From Micromonospora sp. WMMD1102 (GTDB taxonomy: Bacteria; Actinomycetota; Actinomycetes; Mycobacteriales; Micromonosporaceae): a stretch of DNA of 64,000 bases. The position numbers were made by a program, and so were the translations under genes. The stretch lies in assembly GCF_029626265.1 (NCBI RefSeq), contig NZ_JARUBN010000002.1, positions 62,001 through 126,000 of the forward strand, written 5' to 3'. Each line of letters opens with the position of its first letter. Within the stretch, counting starts at the first letter, position 1. Shown here piece after piece: positions 15,617 to 24,273 of this stretch. The notes under the pieces are model-generated. The model was not told the origin of the DNA. It did not search any database and worked only from the letters and a program-made list of their open reading frames with translations.

Positions 15617-17806
15617 TCAGCCCTTGTGGGGATCCGTCATGCGCGGCCCGCGCGTGTACGGCTCCCGCTGGCCTGCCTGGAACAGAATCCCCACCTCGGG
15701 ACGGGCATCGTCCTTCATCCAGCCATTGACGGTCTGGTAGGTGGTCGCATACCCCTCGGCCTCCAACTGCCTGTGTACTGCCGTCGGGCCGACCCCTGCC
15801 TCACCGGCGTCCCAGACGAGCTGCCGCATACGGATTCGGGGGATCGGCTTCCGCTTCCCAGCCGAGTCCGTCGCCGGGGCGCCATCCTTCAGCCACGACT
15901 CGACGACACTCCAGTCCGCCTGCGGCAGATCCTCCTCAACAGGGCCGGGATCCGGCAGCGGTTCCACCTCGGCCATCCGCTGCTGCGCCGCATCCAGGGC
16001 GTTCATCGCCTCACCCAGCGACGGACCCTGCACCCGAGGCGTTTCCCGCTCACCCGACGACGGCTGCCGGTCGGCGGTCGCCGAGACAGGCTGACGCTGC
16101 GCCGCGACCTTGGCTGCGGCGGGGAAGATGATGGACCGGGTGCGAGTCCACCGATCGGTGTACACGCCCGTGAACTTCCCCTGATCCTTGAACCCCTCCG
16201 GCGTACGCACGTCCAGAACCAACGTGTCACACCGGGCGATCGACGCGGCGTCGAGCTGGGGACGCCACGGAGCGACGGTGATCGAATCGGCGTCGATCCG
16301 GGCAGGCTCGATCCGCCACCCCTTGAACTTCTCCGGCGGGGCCGCATCCGACGACCAGACACCCGCACCCCGGACGCGCATCGACGACATGTCGAACCGC
16401 CCCGACCGCCACGTCCGGTCGAACAGGTACTGCAACTGCTCCTCATCCTGGACGCGCATCCCGACCCGCTCGCGGGACTGGGTGACCATCGCCCGGGGGA
16501 TGTACGTCGAAGTCGCTTCGAGCGCGCAGGAAACAACCCGGACCCCGGCGCCACGGCCGGTGTCGGAGATCTGCCGCAGGTTCTCCGCCACACCGGGCGG
16601 GAGGCTGCCGAACTCGTCGACCACGATCACGATTTCGGGGACCTCCGGCGAAACCATGATCTTGTCCCAGTTGTTTTCGAACATCAACTGCTCGTAGTCG
16701 GCGGTCCGGTTCGCGACGATCGCCAACGCCGCCTCGGTCATCAGCAGCGCCTCTTCGGCGTTCGGCGCGATCCAGTCGATCGCCGGAGCCTCCACCCGCC
16801 CCTCATGCCACGCCCGAGCCCACGGACGCGGATACCGGCCGTTACCGGTCAGGTCGATCGCCCACACCAGCGCATCCGTGCACCGGACGAGCTGGCGGGT
16901 AAGCACGTTGAGCTGGTTCGACTTTCCGGAGTCGACCTGGCCGACCAACACCATGTTGTTGTAGCGGATGTTGACGGTCGCCTCGGTCCGATCCGACCGG
17001 ATGCCGATGCTCAGCGGGTTCTCGATCGTCTCCTGGGTGCAGTCGTCCGGCAGGTGGTGGTCCTCCGCCATCGCATCGACGGTGCCGACCCGGATGTGCA
17101 CCACCCGCCGGCCGACGTGCGGGTCGATGACCTCGACCGCGCAGCCTTCGGGTACGTCCATCGCTGTTGCGAGGGTCTTCTCGTACGGCTTGATGTCCTC
17201 GATCGTCGTACCGTCCGCCGGGAGGGTGATGTCGAGGGTGAAGCCGGTGTTCGGGTTCCAGAACTCGACACCTTCGACCTTCACCTCCCGCTTCGTCTGC
17301 CGGCGGATCTCCGTCTGCCACAGGGCGGCGATCCGGTCGTGCTCCGACGCCAACACCGCCGCCTGCGCCTCCAGTCGCAGCCGCTCCAGCTCGGCGGACA
17401 CCTCCTGCTGCCGCTCCTCCTCCGCCTTCCGCTCCTCTCGCTGGAACGCGAGCCCGGTGAGCGCGGCGCCGATCGTTCCGACCAGCAGCGACGCCAACGC
17501 GGTCGTCGACCACGGGCCGGAGAACGGCTCCGCCGTCGCGGTCGCGAGCGCATACGTCGACCAGCCGCCGGCACCCATCCAGCACAGTGCCCGATACGCG
17601 AGCGCCTTCCCCGGCGCATCCTGCGCCAGCGAGGCAATCGTCGCCCCGGTCGCGGCGAACGTCCCGCCGACGAGTCCCCACAGCGGGTCCACACCGGCAA
17701 GATCGGCGACCATCGTCAGGCCGAGCGCCGACGCCGACGAGTTCACGACACCGGAGATCGGGCCGTGACCCGGCCCGAAACTCCAGTCGACTCGACGGGC
17801 AGCCAT
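15617..17806 (-). CDS. FtsK/SpoIIIE-family DNA translocase (TraB-like)
   Basis: The 729-residue protein starts at ATG 17806 in a TGATG overlap. N-terminal hydrophobic segments (about 30-130) should anchor it in the membrane, and a charged coiled segment follows. The motor has a Walker A VGQVDSGKSNQ (about 285-295) and a Walker B EIVIVVDEFGSL (about 388-399). A C-terminal domain after about 640 looks like a winged helix (VGPTAVHRQLEAEGYATTY). In actinomycete plasmids and AICEs a single FtsK-type protein moves double-stranded DNA between hyphae. The neighbours here support that role over cell division. Confidence 0.87.
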   Translation of the reverse strand: MAARRVDWSFGPGHGPISGVVNSSASALGLTMVADLAGVDPLWGLVGGTFAATGATIASLAQDAPGKALAYRALCWMGAGGWSTYALATATAEPFSGPWSTTALASLLVGTIGAALTGLAFQREERKAEEERQQEVSAELERLRLEAQAAVLASEHDRIAALWQTEIRRQTKREVKVEGVEFWNPNTGFTLDITLPADGTTIEDIKPYEKTLATAMDVPEGCAVEVIDPHVGRRVVHIRVGTVDAMAEDHHLPDDCTQETIENPLSIGIRSDRTEATVNIRYNNMVLVGQVDSGKSNQLNVLTRQLVRCTDALVWAIDLTGNGRYPRPWARAWHEGRVEAPAIDWIAPNAEEALLMTEAALAIVANRTADYEQLMFENNWDKIMVSPEVPEIVIVVDEFGSLPPGVAENLRQISDTGRGAGVRVVSCALEATSTYIPRAMVTQSRERVGMRVQDEEQLQYLFDRTWRSGRFDMSSMRVRGAGVWSSDAAPPEKFKGWRIEPARIDADSITVAPWRPQLDAASIARCDTLVLDVRTPEGFKDQGKFTGVYTDRWTRTRSIIFPAAAKVAAQRQPVSATADRQPSSGERETPRVQGPSLGEAMNALDAAQQRMAEVEPLPDPGPVEEDLPQADWSVVESWLKDGAPATDSAGKRKPIPRIRMRQLVWDAGEAGVGPTAVHRQLEAEGYATTYQTVNGWMKDDARPEVGILFQAGQREPYTRGPRMTDPHKG

Positions 17807-19266
17807 CACTGACCGCCCTGGTTCCGGGTCATGTCCCACATCTCCTCGCCGACTCGCGGGTTCCGCAGCCGGTCGAGTTCCTTCTCGTGGATTCGCTCGA
17901 TCGTCGGGCCGATCGTCTCCGACGCGGTCACGACGGCGGCCTGCGCCTTCGCCATCGCGTCGTACATGTCCTTGATCGACTGGTGGAGTGGCTGATCCTC
18001 CGCACGCGCGTAGTAGATCCGCAGCGCCTTGGACAGGTTCTCCAGGATCGTCGGCAGCAGGTGCGCCTCAGCGGTCACCTGAAGCATGCCGTGCGGCACG
18101 GTGCGGCGGGCGGCGAGGAGGAAGTCGTCGGAAGCGACGAGCAGCGGGTGCTTCATGATGATCAGTCCTTCGGGTCGGTTGACGGGGGTCGGGGTGCTGC
18201 TGGGTGGGGTGGCGATGCGCGGAATCGGTGCGGGTGCCGGCTTCCGTTGCGGGTCTCCGACTGGCACGGCAGTCGCCGACCGGCGCACCTGCGTGTTGAC
18301 GGCGGCGGCCTTCGACTTCGCCATCGCCTGAGCCAGTCGGGCGTCACGGCGGGCGTTGAGTCGCTGCCGGGCAGCCTCGCGACGCTTCCGCCCCCGGCGG
18401 GCATCCCACGCCACCTTCCCGGCCGCGAGACCAGCGGCCGCGAGGCCAGCAGTCGCGCGACGCAACGGGCCACGGTGCTTCGGCTTGTCACCGGTGACCG
18501 CCTTCCGCGCCGCAGCCCACGCCTGTCGCGGGGTCGGCCGCTTACCGTCCGCTGGGGTGGCGGTCGCGGACCGGATGGCATCCGACATGCGCGGCCCCGG
18601 CTCGCGACGGTTCGCGAGCTTCCGTCGGGCGGCGGCGACCTTGCTTCCGGTCAGCGGCGACTTCGACGACGAGCCCGGCTTTGACCCGGCACGCCGGAAC
18701 CCGGCGGGCCCGCCATGCGATCCGCCGCCCGAGCTGCGCCCCTGGCCACCGAACAGGCCACCGCCACGACCCCGGCCGGACGCGCCGGCCCGGGGAGACG
18801 GTGACGGCTTACTGCCGGCCGGGCGCCCGCCACCGGCAGCACGGCCGGCGGTAGACGGACGACCCCCGCCGCTTGCGCGGTTGGCACTGCTGCGGCCCGG
18901 GGTGCCGGCACTCGACCGGCCCGCCCGAGGCAGCCCACCTGCTCGGCCACCCGACGACGACCGGCCGGGCGAACCGAACAGGCCCCCGCCACCCCCGCCA
19001 CCTCCGGACTGGCGTGCCTGCTTCGCCGCCCGAGCACCACCCGCCTTCCGGCCAGCAGACGCCGCAGCAACAGCAGCAGCACCGGCAGCGCCAGCGGCGA
19101 GGACCATCCCGCCGCCAGCGGTGACAACGGTCGCCCCGCCGATCACGGCTGCGTTCAGGGCTCCGACAGCGACCGGGCGCACCGACACCGTCGGACGAGT
19201 AGCTGCCCGCGACTTGGCGGGCTTAGGTGCCGCCTGCTGCGGCGTGATCGTGGTGGTATCGGACAT
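17806..19266 (-). CDS. Gly/Ser/Arg-rich membrane-associated protein of the transfer operon
   Basis: The protein has 486 residues. There is an Ala/Val-rich hydrophobic stretch at about 30-70, then about 200 residues of low-complexity Gly/Ser/Arg/Pro (GGGLFG motifs at two places), a basic Arg/Lys-rich middle, and a folded helical C-terminal domain of about 115 residues that starts near MKHPLLVASDDFLLAARR and ends in RVGEEMWDMTRN. It overlaps the FtsK-like start. Proteins of this style occur beside FtsK-type transfer genes. The basic part may bind DNA. Confidence 0.65.
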   Translation of the reverse strand: MSDTTTITPQQAAPKPAKSRAATRPTVSVRPVAVGALNAAVIGGATVVTAGGGMVLAAGAAGAAAVAAASAGRKAGGARAAKQARQSGGGGGGGGLFGSPGRSSSGGRAGGLPRAGRSSAGTPGRSSANRASGGGRPSTAGRAAGGGRPAGSKPSPSPRAGASGRGRGGGLFGGQGRSSGGGSHGGPAGFRRAGSKPGSSSKSPLTGSKVAAARRKLANRREPGPRMSDAIRSATATPADGKRPTPRQAWAAARKAVTGDKPKHRGPLRRATAGLAAAGLAAGKVAWDARRGRKRREAARQRLNARRDARLAQAMAKSKAAAVNTQVRRSATAVPVGDPQRKPAPAPIPRIATPPSSTPTPVNRPEGLIIMKHPLLVASDDFLLAARRTVPHGMLQVTAEAHLLPTILENLSKALRIYYARAEDQPLHQSIKDMYDAMAKAQAAVVTASETIGPTIERIHEKELDRLRNPRVGEEMWDMTRNQGGQ

Positions 19267-19439
19267 TCCCGGCCTCCCCTCCTTGGTTACTGGTTGTTGA
19301 TGTCGCGGTTAGCGGTTAGCGCCGTCATCGGCGACAACCGAGGCGGATTCAGGGTCCACGCAGTGCAGCCCCCCCCTCTGACCTGGGGCGATATCCGCGA
19401 TGACGGCGCCAACCGATATCGCCACGCCAACACGGACAG

Positions 19440-19691
19440 TCACCGACGTTCGCGGATGCGCTCGTAGAACGCGGCCAGGATCAGCAGTGCCACCACCCCG
19501 CCGAGGATCTGCGCCTGCCCGGTCCGGTCGGCGTACAGCCACGACCACAGGGCCAGCAGGCCGAAGACACCGGCGGTCCCGGCAAGCCCAGTCGACAGCG
19601 GCATCACCGCCGCGACCTGCCCGTTTGTCGGCTCCGGCTCGGTGGCCATGGCCACGGCGGTGCTGGTTCGCCGCACCAGGTCAGTCGTCAT
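19440..19691 (-). CDS. Small two-TM membrane protein (Spd-like position)
   Basis: The 83-residue protein starts at ATG 19691, with AAGGAGG 7 nt upstream and an ATGA overlap with the preceding micro-ORF. Two hydrophobic segments lie at about 32-51 and 60-75, and the tail is RIRERR. Its size and position recall spread proteins of Streptomyces plasmids, but there is no sequence signature. Confidence 0.65.
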   Translation of the reverse strand: MTTDLVRRTSTAVAMATEPEPTNGQVAAVMPLSTGLAGTAGVFGLLALWSWLYADRTGQAQILGGVVALLILAAFYERIRERR

Positions 19692-19756
19692 CGGTCCTCC
19701 TTCTTCGGCCCGGTCGGCATCGGGTCCGGCCACGGCCATCCGTACGTCACGTCCAT
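19688..19756 (-). CDS. 22-residue peptide ORF between the DUF2637-type and small membrane genes
   Basis: ATG at 19756 is preceded by GAGGAGGA, and the stop overlaps the next start (ATGA). The product MDVTYGWPWPDPMPTGPKKE.. is Trp/Pro-rich. The good ribosome site and coupling argue that it is translated. It could be a peptide or a translational coupler. Confidence 0.5.
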   Translation of the reverse strand: MDVTYGWPWPDPMPTGPKKEDR

Positions 19757-19843
19757 CTCGTCCTCCTCGGGTTCTTCGGCTCATTCGGGTCGTCGAGGAC
19801 CCTTCGTTTCCACGTCTCGGCTTCCTGTCGGATCGCCTCGGCA

Positions 19844-21748
19844 CTATCCGGTGAGGGCTGCGGCGAGGCCACGGCTGTCCTCCTTGTCGTCGTCGGAGAG
19901 GTCCCCACCGCTCGCCCCGCTGCCGCTCTCCGAACGCCGACCGGCGCCGTTCACCGACGGGCTCCCCGCCTCCCCGGTGAGGGCTCTCCGCCCGTTCCCC
20001 GCAGCGGCACTCCGGTGGTGCTCCGCGATCGCAGACTGGAGACGCTGGAGACGCTCCCCGCCCGCCCCGGTGATGTCCCGAATCTGCGGCTGCGACCACT
20101 GCCACTCCGGCTCCGGATGTGCGCGGAGAAGCGCCTGAAGTGCCTCTTCGTCGCTCATCCGGGGCCGGTTGGATGCCCCGCCGGTCTTGGCGGAGAGGCC
20201 ACCCCGCTGTCCGGTGCGCCCCTTGCGGGCCTCCCCGTTGCGGTAGTCGGAGAGCTTCACCGTCGACATCTCTGCCCGGATCCGGGCGACCGTCTCCGCC
20301 GTCTCCGCCTGCAACCGGGCCACCGTCTCCGACAGTTCGGCCCGGTGCTTTTCCGACACCTCGGAGAGCGTGCCCCGGAGAGCCGCCGCAGTCCTCTCCG
20401 CCTCCTGCGCGGAGAGCCGAGCGGCAGTCGTCTCCGACCGGGCGGCGGAGAGCTGTTCGGCGATCACCGCCGCCTCCTGCCGCGCTTCGATCCACTGCCC
20501 TTCGAGCCGGTCGAGACGCGCCTGTGCCTGCGCCAGTTCGGTGCGGGCGGTCGTCACCTGACGGTCGGCGAGGCTCTCCGCCCGGTGCACCGTCTCCGTC
20601 GCCTGCTGTCGCAGCCGGGCCATCTCCGCCTCAACGGCGGTGCGGGTCTCCTCTGCCTGCCGGAGAGCCGCAGCGGCACGGTTCTCCGCCGCCGTCTTCT
20701 CCGCCACCGCCTGCCGCAGCCTCTCCGCCGTGTCGGTCCGCTGCTGCTTCTCCGTCTCGAAGTCGGCGACCACCTGAGCAAGCCGGGCAGACATCTCCGC
20801 CATCTCCTCGTCGCGGGCGGAGAGGACGTTGTCGAGTTGCTGCACCCGCGCCCACGGGGCGACCACCGACCACCACGGGGCAGGAAGGGTGCCCGTCTGC
20901 ACGTTGACCTTGAAGCGGGCGATCCGCTTCGCACGCCGCACCATCTCCAGGTGCGCGACCGCGTGGCGCACCGACCCGTACCAGACGATCTGGTCATCGG
21001 TCGGGGTGGCCGGCAGCGGGCGCGGCGGGTGGTTCTGCCACGCCAGCCAGGCGCACAGGGTGTTCGGCAGGTACGTGACCCAACGGAGGCCGAACACCGG
21101 GGAGATCCGGGCGGTCTTCTTCTCCGTGTGGCTGCGGAACAGGTCCAACAGTTCGTGGAGGATCGCCATCGCACCGAGGGCCAGGAACGCGAGGTACATC
21201 GCGGCGAACGTGGACGCGATCGTGCGGTCGTACTCGTGCGAGAAGCCGATGGTCGCCGACACGGCGGTGGCGACCCACACAACCCGAGCCGCTCGGTTCG
21301 CGGACCGGCCGCCGCGCACAGCGGCGAACATGAGGACGGCGAATGCGATCGCCACGCCGTCGAGGGTGGCGGGGACGAGGTATTCCCAGCCACCGGTCCA
21401 GTTGAGGGTGTCGCGGCCCCAGCCGATCAGGTTCTTCGCCGAGCCGATGAGGACGCCGGCCCAGAGGATGACGGAGACGGCTACGGAGGCGTAGAAGAGG
21501 CCACCGAGCGGGTTGCTGCCGTCCTTGTTGGGGGTCGGGTTCGCGTTGCGCGCCTTGTTGAGTCGGTAGCGCATGACGAGGAGAGCGACGAAGAGGACCG
21601 CCGCCAGGGCGAGCCACACCAGCGCCGGAATGCTGTCCAACCAGCCGGCGAACTGGCCCCACATGCCCGGCTCGACCGGGGGTGTGACCGTGCCGACGGC
21701 CGGTGCCTCCCCGTCGTCGGGCCTGAACAGTGCGGACTCGTAGGTCAC
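19844..21748 (-). CDS. DUF2637-type multispanning protein with long coiled coil
   Basis: The start is taken at GTG 21748, with AGAGAGGAG 7 nt upstream (634 aa); the ORF extends further but without a ribosome site. It has about five hydrophobic segments in residues 40-250 (including VPATLDGVAIAFAVLMFAA and a WVATAVSATIGFSHEYD stretch typical of DUF2637), then an Ala/Glu/Arg coiled coil (about 290-490) and an HTH-like C-terminal region (about 525-580). DUF2637 proteins are common in actinomycete conjugative plasmids and AICEs. It is the first gene of the leftward transfer-like operon. Confidence 0.75.
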   Translation of the reverse strand: MTYESALFRPDDGEAPAVGTVTPPVEPGMWGQFAGWLDSIPALVWLALAAVLFVALLVMRYRLNKARNANPTPNKDGSNPLGGLFYASVAVSVILWAGVLIGSAKNLIGWGRDTLNWTGGWEYLVPATLDGVAIAFAVLMFAAVRGGRSANRAARVVWVATAVSATIGFSHEYDRTIASTFAAMYLAFLALGAMAILHELLDLFRSHTEKKTARISPVFGLRWVTYLPNTLCAWLAWQNHPPRPLPATPTDDQIVWYGSVRHAVAHLEMVRRAKRIARFKVNVQTGTLPAPWWSVVAPWARVQQLDNVLSARDEEMAEMSARLAQVVADFETEKQQRTDTAERLRQAVAEKTAAENRAAAALRQAEETRTAVEAEMARLRQQATETVHRAESLADRQVTTARTELAQAQARLDRLEGQWIEARQEAAVIAEQLSAARSETTAARLSAQEAERTAAALRGTLSEVSEKHRAELSETVARLQAETAETVARIRAEMSTVKLSDYRNGEARKGRTGQRGGLSAKTGGASNRPRMSDEEALQALLRAHPEPEWQWSQPQIRDITGAGGERLQRLQSAIAEHHRSAAAGNGRRALTGEAGSPSVNGAGRRSESGSGASGGDLSDDDKEDSRGLAAALTG

Positions 21749-21809
21749 CGGCCGGCTCCTCTCTCTGGTCTGTGAGGTCTTCTCGGGTCGATCGACCATC
21801 ACCGTCATC

Positions 21810-21950
21810 AGTGTGCCACACTGTTGGAGGTAATGGAGGTTCGGGGGGTAGCAGAGGTCTTGGAGGTTTCGTGAACGCTGGAGGGTGTGTCCCTCCGGCC
21901 CATGCCTCACCTGCCAGAAGGTCTGCCAGACTGTGGTGACCTTGGAGGTT
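21810..21950. promoter_or_regulatory. Intergenic regulatory region with repeated GGAGGT motifs and two palindromes
   Basis: Between the divergent DUF2637-type and BldC-like genes lie CAGTGT-GCC-ACACTG (21810-21824), GTCTG-C-CAGAC (21921-21931) and several TGGAGGT-like direct repeats (around 21826, 21835, 21861 and 21942). This is a likely operator cluster for the adjacent HTH protein. Confidence 0.5.
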
Positions 21951-21956
21951 TTAGAG

Positions 21957-22184
21957 GTGGGGGTTCTGGTGGGCGAGGGGCGTTGGCTGAGGATCGGCCA
22001 AGTGGCCGAGATCCTTGGCGTGCACACCAACACCGCACGGAACTACGCCGACACCGGCAAGTTCCGCCGGGTCCGCCGCCTTGCCGGCGGGGATCGGCGG
22101 ATCTGGTCGGAAGACGTCGAGAGCTACCTCCGTGAGATGGAAGCGGAGCCTGAACGCGACCAAGGCGCCTCACCGCAGCAATAG
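21957..22184 (+). CDS. BldC/MerR-like helix-turn-helix regulator
   Basis: The GTG at 21957 has GGAGG upstream; another GTG at 21969 is possible. The protein has about 75 residues: WLRIGQVAEILGVHTNTARN, then a wing GKFRRVRRLAGGDRRIWSED. The fold matches MerR-type DNA-binding heads such as BldC and some excisionases. It is divergent from the transfer-like operon, which it probably controls. Confidence 0.78.
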   Translation: MGVLVGEGRWLRIGQVAEILGVHTNTARNYADTGKFRRVRRLAGGDRRIWSEDVESYLREMEAEPERDQGASPQQ

Positions 22185-22228
22185 CAAGCGAAGGCATCCC
22201 CGTTGGATTCGCCACCTCAAGCTGCACT

Positions 22229-22264
22229 GCGGCCCTGACCTCAGTTGAGGCGGGGCCGCTTTCG
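22229..22264 (+). terminator. Terminator after the BldC-like gene
   Basis: Stem GCGGCCC/GGGCCGC, extended inside by CCTCA/TGAGG, followed by TTTCG. Confidence 0.7.
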
Positions 22265-22394
22265 TCGTGCCGTCGGACCGACTTGGACGACTGGCTGCCG
22301 AGCGAGGGATTGAGCCGGGAGTAGCGGGGTCTACGCTGGACGTGGCGGGTTGCCGGACCCCTGGGTTCGGGGTACACCGGCCCGCACAGACAAC

Positions 22395-22423
22395 GGCCCC
22401 GGCTTCGCGGTGAAGCCGGGGCC
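22395..22423 (-). terminator. Hairpin downstream of the 41-residue membrane peptide gene
   Basis: A perfect 12-bp stem (GGCCCCGGCTTC with its complement) and a 5-nt loop. The core GGCCCCGG/CCGGGGCC is shared with hairpins at 22589 and 22822. Confidence 0.6.
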
Positions 22424-22437
22424 ACTTGGTCTGTTCG

Positions 22438-22563
22438 TCAGGCGGCAGTGATGACGAGCACCGTGTTGGTCAGCCTGGCGAGTTCGATTGCGAGCAGCAA
22501 CACGACCGGCCACCACGGACCTTGGTCGGGGGTCTGGTGTTGCCGACGACGCTTGTTGGGCAT
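22438..22563 (-). CDS. 41-residue membrane peptide
   Basis: ATG at 22563 lies 5 nt after GGAGG. The product begins MPNKRRRQHQ, a strongly basic head, followed by one hydrophobic helix (PVVLLLAIELARLTNTVLVI). It is flanked on both sides by GC-rich hairpins, so it is probably a monocistronic unit. The layout resembles type I toxin-like or small inner-membrane peptides, but the role is unknown. Confidence 0.55.
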   Translation of the reverse strand: MPNKRRRQHQTPDQGPWWPVVLLLAIELARLTNTVLVITAA

Positions 22564-22588
22564 GAGTGCCTCCTTGGGGGCAGACGAA

Positions 22589-22615
22589 GGCGGCCCCGGA
22601 CTGTCCGGGGCCGCC
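22589..22615. terminator. Perfect 12-bp hairpin with 3-nt loop
   Basis: GGCGGCCCCGGA pairs with 22604-22615, followed by TTCGG on the plus strand. It isolates the 41-residue peptide gene from the region to the right. Confidence 0.6.
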
Positions 22616-22868
22616 TTCGGTCGGTTCTGTGTCGCACCGGTTGGGGGTGCGACCTATAGGCAGTGGTCCTCACCTCTGCGCCCCACGGGTCAGGCGACAT
22701 AAGGGTGCAATTTGGATGTCCGCTATACCCGTGTTGACATCTTTGATGAGCATTGGCCATCCGAATTGCCACCTGACGCCTTGATTTCAGCAGCGTCAGA
22801 TCGTCCCGACATCTGAGCAAACGGCCCCGGCTCCGTGATGGAGCCGGGGCCGCGCTGGTGTTGCGGGC
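22616..22868. other. ORF-free interval between two terminator-like hairpins
   Basis: No convincing ORF on either strand. It contains a GTCGCACC/GGTGCGAC hairpin (about 22631-22653), a long-range inverted repeat GGTGCAATTTGGATG (22704-22718) against CATCCGAATTGCCACC (22758-22773), and an isolated TTGACA at 22735. It is less GC-rich than its surroundings. It could encode a small structured RNA or hold a partition or regulatory site. Confidence 0.4.
22822..22852 (-). terminator. Terminator of the 22869-23578 leftward pair
   Basis: A 13-bp stem CGGCCCCGGCTCC with its complement at 22840-22852 and a 5-nt loop, 17 bp after the stop at 22869. Confidence 0.7.
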
Positions 22869-23306
22869 CTAGAGGTACGGCTTGGCGGCCAGGGCGGCGG
22901 CGAGCGTGTCGTACACGCCCTCCGGCACGTCAACCCCGAGACGGACGAGCATGGTCACGCTGGTGTGGTCCTCCTCGTCGCCGTTGTAGATGCCCACCCG
23001 CGTGTGATGGACGACGTGCGACTCGTCCACGGCGCCCTTGTGCGTCTCGTAGTGGACGTTGCCCGGGTCGGTGTCCCAGTCGTAGTCCGGGTCGTCGCCG
23101 CGATAGGAGACGGCTACGGGCAGGTAGACGGGTGTGCCGGCGGCGAGGGTGTCGGCCAGTTCGGTGCGGTCGCCGATCCGGCCCCACATCGGGTCGTCGT
23201 CGCCGGTGTCGACTCCACCGACCGGTGGGGTGTCGGTGCCGGCCCACTCGTACCATCGCAGTTTGCCGACGTCGGGCCGGTCGAGCAGGTCGAGGGTGTT
23301 CGTCAC
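22869..23306 (-). CDS. Hypothetical acidic protein, 145 aa
   Basis: The GTG start at 23306 overlaps the upstream TGA. The protein is strongly acidic, with repeated Asp-Asp and Tyr/Trp strands (RGDDPDYDWDTDPGNVHYET). It is translationally coupled to a winged-helix gene. An acidic DNA-mimic role is possible but speculative. Confidence 0.6.
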   Translation of the reverse strand: MTNTLDLLDRPDVGKLRWYEWAGTDTPPVGGVDTGDDDPMWGRIGDRTELADTLAAGTPVYLPVAVSYRGDDPDYDWDTDPGNVHYETHKGAVDESHVVHHTRVGIYNGDEEDHTSVTMLVRLGVDVPEGVYDTLAAALAAKPYL

Positions 23307-23578
23307 TGCCCGATGGCCTCGCGCCCGTCGTCGGTCAGGGTGTAGTGCCGCACCATGCCGTAGGTGGTGTGGGGCGGCTGGCGTCGCACCAGCCCCGCCT
23401 TCTCCAGGTCGGCGACGATGCCGGTCACCTTCCGCTTCGGCGCGTCGGATTCCTTCAGCCACACGTCGGCGTCGGCCCAGGACTGGCGGATGGTTTTGAG
23501 GGCGTAGACCTCGATGTCGGTGGAGGCGATGGCGTGGAGGATCGCCGCGCGGGTGGGGGTGATCTGGATGCTGGTCAT
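23303..23578 (-). CDS. Winged-helix regulator
   Basis: The 91-residue protein has an N-terminal strand-helix (ITPTRAAILHAIASTDI), a helix pair with KRKVTGIVADLEKAGLVRR and a wing ending HYTLTDDGREAIGQ, typical of MarR/PadR-style small winged helices. It is divergent from 23653, and a palindrome lies in the shared promoter, so it is the likely operator-binding protein. Confidence 0.72.
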   Translation of the reverse strand: MTSIQITPTRAAILHAIASTDIEVYALKTIRQSWADADVWLKESDAPKRKVTGIVADLEKAGLVRRQPPHTTYGMVRHYTLTDDGREAIGQ

Positions 23579-23607
23579 CGTGGTCTCCTCTGGTCTGCGT
23601 TGACTCT

Positions 23608-23651
23608 AGATTAGCGGGTACCCACTAGTAGTGCAAGTGCCTACCCGCTAA
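23608..23651. promoter_or_regulatory. Divergent promoter with 15-bp inverted-repeat operator
   Basis: TTAGCGGGTAccCAC (23611-23625) mirrors GTGccTACCCGCTAA (23637-23651). It overlaps a minus-strand promoter TTGCAC (23636-23631), 17-nt spacer, TAATCT (23613-23608), and directly abuts the rightward start at 23653. Confidence 0.7.
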
Positions 23652-23652
23652 G

Positions 23653-23925
23653 ATGTTGTCCATGAACCCAGACCCGCTCGCCCCCCTCGACAAACTCCGG
23701 GCCGAACTCGCCCGACAAACCACCCCCGTCGACCGTGCTCGCGTCTGGGGACTCATCCTCGACGCCTGGCCCGACCTGCACCGCGCTATCGCCGACGCCC
23801 GCGCAGCCGACGTACGGGCTGCCCGCCAGACAATGAAGGACACCGAGATCGCGGAACGGCTCGGCAAACACTTCACCACCGTGTCCCGGATCGCCCGGGA
23901 AGCCGGCCGGGCGCCGAAGACATAA
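23653..23925 (+). CDS. HTH protein, 90 aa
   Basis: The start may be at 23653 or the ATG at 23662. The C-terminal half carries an HTH (DTEIAERLGKHFTTVSRIAREAG). The N-terminal half is helical. The gene starts immediately after the palindromic operator, so it should be tightly controlled. Possibly an anti-repressor or sigma-region-4-like regulator. Confidence 0.6.
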   Translation: MLSMNPDPLAPLDKLRAELARQTTPVDRARVWGLILDAWPDLHRAIADARAADVRAARQTMKDTEIAERLGKHFTTVSRIAREAGRAPKT

Positions 23926-23954
23926 CGATCACCGGTAACCGCCACCGGTAGAGG

Positions 23955-24152
23955 TCAGGGAACGATCCGCTTGCCGTAGTCAGTGGCAGGGTCGTACCGG
24001 CCTTCGAGGTAGTCGACGAACCGGTGGGCGTGCCCACCCCGGTCCTTGGTCGTCTTCGCCGCGTACGGCCCGTCCTCGTGGGCGGCCACGTACTCGTCGG
24101 CAAGCCTGCGTAGCTGGGCGATCTGGTCGGCGGGAAGTTTCGGGGTCGGCAT
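23955..24152 (-). CDS. Hypothetical protein, 65 aa
   Basis: The start was chosen at 24152, with GGAGGAG 6 nt upstream. A helical N-terminus is followed by KTTKDRGGHAHRFVDYLEGR. It is convergent with 23653-23925. Not recognised. Confidence 0.6.
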   Translation of the reverse strand: MPTPKLPADQIAQLRRLADEYVAAHEDGPYAAKTTKDRGGHAHRFVDYLEGRYDPATDYGKRIVP

Positions 24153-24273
24153 GGCGGTCTCCTCCGGGTTGAGATGTGCGGCGCCCATCATGCACCCGGC
24201 GGCGTGGGCTGAGAGTCAATTCACTGACGCCCGGTTCGCCTTGCGGTCCACCTGGCCGAGGCGGTATCGGGTG

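Noticed and set aside
14843..17812. 989-codon plus-strand ORF over the FtsK-like gene
   Set aside because: Arg/Pro/His-rich translation with no domain, while the minus strand carries Walker motifs in order.
19309..19548. 79-codon minus-strand ORF overlapping the small membrane gene
   Set aside because: Arg/Gly-rich, overlaps 19440-19691 in another frame that has a far better ribosome site.
19400..21775. 791-codon plus-strand ORF over the DUF2637-type gene
   Set aside because: Low-complexity Arg/Pro/Leu translation. Frame is antisense to a gene with clear membrane and coiled-coil regions.
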